A stretch of 10,000 nucleotides of DNA. Source: Thiobacillus sp. GTDB lineage: Bacteria; Pseudomonadota; Gammaproteobacteria; Burkholderiales; Thiobacillaceae. The stretch spans positions 1-10,000 of the forward strand of contig JAIWOL010000157.1 in assembly GCA_020216925.1 (NCBI GenBank), read 5' to 3'. The translations under genes were made by a program, and so were the position numbers. Shown here one piece after another: positions 7,156-10,000 of this stretch. How positions within the stretch are numbered: the stretch's first letter is position 1; each line of letters starts with the position of its first letter. The notes beneath the pieces are model-generated. The model was not told where the DNA came from, ran no database searches, and saw only the letters and a list, made by a program, of their open reading frames with translations.

Positions 7156-7632
7156 TTATTTGTATTTCACGTCGAGCACTTCGTACTGCCGCACGCCCCC
7201 CGGGGCCTGTACGTCGACAGTATCGCCGGCGTATTTGCCGATCAATGCGCGGGCAATGGGCGAGGACACGGAAATTTTCCCTGCCTTGATGTCCGCCTCG
7301 TCTTCACCCACGATCTGATAGGTGACGCTGTCGCCCGATTCGACATCTTCCAGCTCGACAGTGGCAGCGAACACGATGCGGCCTTCCGCGTCGAGCGTGG
7401 TCGGGTCGATGATCTGCGCGTTCGAGAGCTTGCTTTCGAGTTCTGCAATACGGCCTTCAATGAAGCCCTGTTTTTCCTTGGCGGCATCGTATTCGGCGTT
7501 TTCTGACAGATCGCCCTGCGCGCGCGCCTCGGCGATTGCCTGAATCACGGCAGGCCGCTCGACCGCTTTCAGATGCTGCAATTCGATGCGGAGCTTCTCC
7601 GCACCCACAACGGTAAGTGGAATCTTGTTCAT
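7156..7632 (-). CDS. greA: Transcription elongation factor GreA
   Basis: GreA enters the RNA polymerase secondary channel and stimulates cleavage of backtracked RNA, rescuing stalled complexes. The 158-residue product, normal length, has the N-terminal antiparallel coiled coil (about 1–75) with the family signature [20 protein letters not shown]; the tip carries Asp41 and Glu44, the residues that position the second catalytic magnesium in E. coli GreA. The C-terminal FKBP-like domain includes [19 protein letters not shown] and [14 protein letters not shown]. The ATG is 18 bp after the carB stop with AAGG about 8 nt upstream. Placement after carAB is common in betaproteobacteria, so it is probably transcribed with carB and with the abutting DUF4149 gene. 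Confidence 0.97.
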   Translation of the reverse strand: MNKIPLTVVGAEKLRIELQHLKAVERPAVIQAIAEARAQGDLSENAEYDAAKEKQGFIEGRIAELESKLSNAQIIDPTTLDAEGRIVFAATVELEDVESGDSVTYQIVGEDEADIKAGKISVSSPIARALIGKYAGDTVDVQAPGGVRQYEVLDVKYK

Positions 7633-7650
7633 GAGAATACCTTGCTGGGT

Positions 7651-10000
7651 TCAATGCAGGCGCTGGTGCAGCGACTGCAGGGAATAGACTTCGAGTTCGC
7701 TGCCGTGGCGCATGCCCATGCAGGCAGCATATGCACCGGCCAGTGTGGTGAAATACACCACACGTCGCGCGAGTGCTTCGGCGCGGATGGCGTAGGAGTC
7801 CTTCACGGCCTTCTTGTCTTCGACGACGTTGACAATGAAATCGATATCGCCGTTCTTGATCATGTCGACGATGTGCGGCCGGCCTTCCTTGACCTTGTTG
7901 ACCACCGCCACGGGGATGCCTGCGGACTCGATCACCTGTGCCGTCCCACGGGTGGCAACGAGGCTGAAACCCAGGTCCCGCAGACTCTGCGCAACCTGGA
8001 CCACGGCCTCGCGGTCTCCTGAGCGCACGCTGATAAACGCGCGTCCACCGGCTTTGGGCAGTCCGTCGCTCGAAGCAAGCTGGGATTTGACGAAGGCTTC
8101 ACCGAAATTGTCGCCCACGCCCATCACTTCTCCGGTGGACTTCATTTCCGGACCAAGAATGGTGTCGACGCCAGGAAATTTGCGGAACGGGAATACCGCT
8201 TCTTTTACGGCGTAGTACGGCGGGATGATTTCCTGGGTGAATCCCTGAGATTCGAGTGAAATACCTGCCATCGCCCGCGCCGCAATTTTTGCAAGCGGGG
8301 CGCCAATGGCCTTGGACACATAGGGCACCGTGCGCGATGCACGTGGATTGACTTCCAGCACGTAGACCGTGTCGCCCTGAATGGCGAACTGCACATTCAT
8401 CAGGCCGCACACCTTGAGCGCCTTGGCCATGGCCACCGTCTGACGGCGCAGTTCATCCTGCAATGCAGTCGACAAACTGTAGGGAGGCAGCGAACAGGCC
8501 GAGTCGCCGGAATGCACGCCAGCCTGTTCGATGTGCTGCATGATGCCGCCGATCACGACTCGCTCGCCATCGGATAGTGCATCGACGTCGACCTCGATGG
8601 CGTCGTTGAGAAAACGGTCGAGCAGGACCGGGCTGTCGTTGGATACTTTCACTGCTTCGGTCATGTACCGGCGCAGGTCGGCTTCTTCACGCACGATTTC
8701 CATCGCGCGCCCGCCCAGCACGTAGGACGGACGCACCACCAGCGGATAGCCGATTTCCTCTGCCATGCGGATGGCGCTGTCGGGGTTGCGCGCGGTGCGG
8801 TTGGGCGGCTGTTTCAGTCCCAGGTCGTGCAGCATCTTCTGGAAACGCTCACGGTCTTCTGCCGCGTCGATCATGTCCGGGCTGGTACCGATGATGGGCA
8901 CGCCGTTTTTTTCCAGATCGCGCGCCAGCTTCAGCGGCGTCTGGCCGCCGTACTGCACGATCACGCCAACGGGTTTTTCTATGCGGACGATTTCGAGTAC
9001 GTCCTCCAGCGTCAGCGGTTCGAAGTAGAGGCGGTCTGAGGTGTCGTAGTCGGTCGACACGGTTTCCGGATTGCAGTTGACCATGATGGTCTCGAAACCG
9101 GATTCGCGAAGCGAGAGCGCCGCATGCACGCAGCAGTAATCGAATTCGATGCCCTGACCGATGCGGTTCGGCCCACCGCCCAGCACCATGATCTTCTTGC
9201 GGTCGCCGGGATGCGATTCGCATTCTTCCTCGTAGGTCGAATACATGTATGCGGTCTGCGTGGCGAATTCGGCAGCGCAGGTGTCGACGCGCTTGTAGAC
9301 CGGGTGGATCGCCAGTTCGGTACGGCGCGCCCTTACGGCATGCTGGTCCGTATTCAGCAACTTCGCCAGACGCCGATCGGAAAAACCTGCTCGTTTCAGG
9401 CCGCGCAATTCATCCGTATCGATATCGGCAAGCGTGCGTCCGGCCAGCGCAGCTTCCATTTCAATCAAGCCTTGAATCTGATCGAGGAACCAGAGATCGA
9501 TTTTCGAGACGGCATAGATCTCCTCCACGGTCATGCCGATACGGAAGGCATCGGCCACGTACCAGATACGTTCCGGCCCGGGCGACATGAGTTCCGCCTC
9601 GATCTCGTCGCGATCGCTGGTTTTCGGGTCGAGGCCATCGGCTCCGACCTCCAGGCCGCGCAACGCTTTTTGCAACGATTCCTGGAACGTCCGGCCCATC
9701 GCCATCACCTCGCCCACCGATTTCATCTGGGTGGTCAGGCGGTCGTCAGCCTGAGGAAATTTTTCGAAGGCGAACCGCGGAATCTTGGTGACCACGTAAT
9801 CAATGGATGGCTCGAACGAGGCCGGGGTGGCGCCGCCGGTGATGTCATTCTGCAATTCGTCGAGGGTGTAGCCGACCGCCAGCTTGGCCGCCACCTTGGC
9901 GATGGGAAAACCGGTTGCCTTGGATGCCAGCGCGCTTGACCGCGAGACGCGCGGATTCATTTCGATCACGACCATGCGGCCATCCGCCGGATTGATGGAG
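7651..10000 (-). CDS. carB: Carbamoyl phosphate synthase large subunit (5' end outside window)
   Basis: CarB makes carbamoyl phosphate from ammonia delivered by CarA, bicarbonate and two ATP, feeding pyrimidine and arginine synthesis. About 782 residues are visible; compared with E. coli CarB (1073 residues) roughly the first 290 lie beyond the right edge. The reading frame runs through the edge, so the Met at 9975 is internal. Numbered from that Met: end of the first ATP-grasp domain ([16 protein letters not shown], 5–20), oligomerisation domain (about 110–258), carbamoyl-phosphate-synthesising half starting [20 protein letters not shown] (261–280) with [16 protein letters not shown] and a second EVNPRASR (541–548), then the C-terminal MGS-like regulatory domain (about 645–774, including [11 protein letters not shown] and NKVKEGRPH). 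No frameshift is seen. greA follows after 18 bp. Confidence 0.97.
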   Translation of the reverse strand, partial: SINPADGRMVVIEMNPRVSRSSALASKATGFPIAKVAAKLAVGYTLDELQNDITGGATPASFEPSIDYVVTKIPRFAFEKFPQADDRLTTQMKSVGEVMAMGRTFQESLQKALRGLEVGADGLDPKTSDRDEIEAELMSPGPERIWYVADAFRIGMTVEEIYAVSKIDLWFLDQIQGLIEMEAALAGRTLADIDTDELRGLKRAGFSDRRLAKLLNTDQHAVRARRTELAIHPVYKRVDTCAAEFATQTAYMYSTYEEECESHPGDRKKIMVLGGGPNRIGQGIEFDYCCVHAALSLRESGFETIMVNCNPETVSTDYDTSDRLYFEPLTLEDVLEIVRIEKPVGVIVQYGGQTPLKLARDLEKNGVPIIGTSPDMIDAAEDRERFQKMLHDLGLKQPPNRTARNPDSAIRMAEEIGYPLVVRPSYVLGGRAMEIVREEADLRRYMTEAVKVSNDSPVLLDRFLNDAIEVDVDALSDGERVVIGGIMQHIEQAGVHSGDSACSLPPYSLSTALQDELRRQTVAMAKALKVCGLMNVQFAIQGDTVYVLEVNPRASRTVPYVSKAIGAPLAKIAARAMAGISLESQGFTQEIIPPYYAVKEAVFPFRKFPGVDTILGPEMKSTGEVMGVGDNFGEAFVKSQLASSDGLPKAGGRAFISVRSGDREAVVQVAQSLRDLGFSLVATRGTAQVIESAGIPVAVVNKVKEGRPHIVDMIKNGDIDFIVNVVEDKKAVKDSYAIRAEALARRVVYFTTLAGAYAACMGMRHGSELEVYSLQSLHQRLH

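Noticed and set aside
1..10000. A CRISPR array, insertion sequence, phage or toxin–antitoxin module, or other defence or accessory system
   Set aside because: Reading both strands I found no repeat-spacer arrays, transposase-like frames, target-site duplications or unassigned genes of useful length. Genes fill nearly the whole window and all but one belong to well-known housekeeping families.

Overview
The window looks like an ordinary housekeeping segment of a betaproteobacterial chromosome. The gene order carB–greA–DUF4149–(yhbY)–rlmE–ftsH–folP–glmM–tpiA–secG–tRNA-Leu is, as far as I recall, typical of that class, where nuoA and the complex I genes usually follow. The moderately high GC content and the close match of every protein to proteobacterial families agree with this. 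I cannot name the genus from sequence alone. I see no mobile elements, CRISPR arrays, phage genes, pseudogenes or foreign-looking islands, and no undescribed system.

Layout, read in the direction of transcription (mostly minus strand, from high to low coordinates). carB enters from the right edge without its first roughly 290 codons. It is followed by greA (18 bp gap) and a small four-helix DUF4149 membrane protein whose ATG directly abuts the greA stop. yhbY is the only plus-strand gene; it is convergent with DUF4149 (8 bp) and divergent from rlmE (49 bp). rlmE and ftsH follow in the familiar rlmE–ftsH pair, with a promoter-like sequence and a short palindrome at their junction. A strong intrinsic terminator lies between ftsH and folP, its U-tract running into the folP ATG. 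folP and glmM are translationally coupled (1 nt gap) and end in a second hairpin terminator. tpiA has its own good sigma-70-type promoter and leads into secG (11 bp gap) and then a tRNA-Leu(GAG).

Functional themes are pyrimidine/arginine precursor supply (CarB), RNA polymerase rescue (GreA), ribosome maturation (YhbY, RlmE), membrane protein quality control (FtsH), folate and cell-wall precursor synthesis (FolP, GlmM), glycolysis (TpiA) and protein export (SecG). GlmM supplies glucosamine-1-phosphate for UDP-GlcNAc. In E. coli FtsH degrades LpxC and so balances the use of that same precursor; whether this holds here is inference.

The points most worth a second look are small regulatory arrangements: the terminator/promoter/start-codon overlap at folP, the palindrome over the putative ftsH -10 box, and the overlapping ATG-TGA / GTG start of ftsH. 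All stretches without a gene are shorter than 300 bp.
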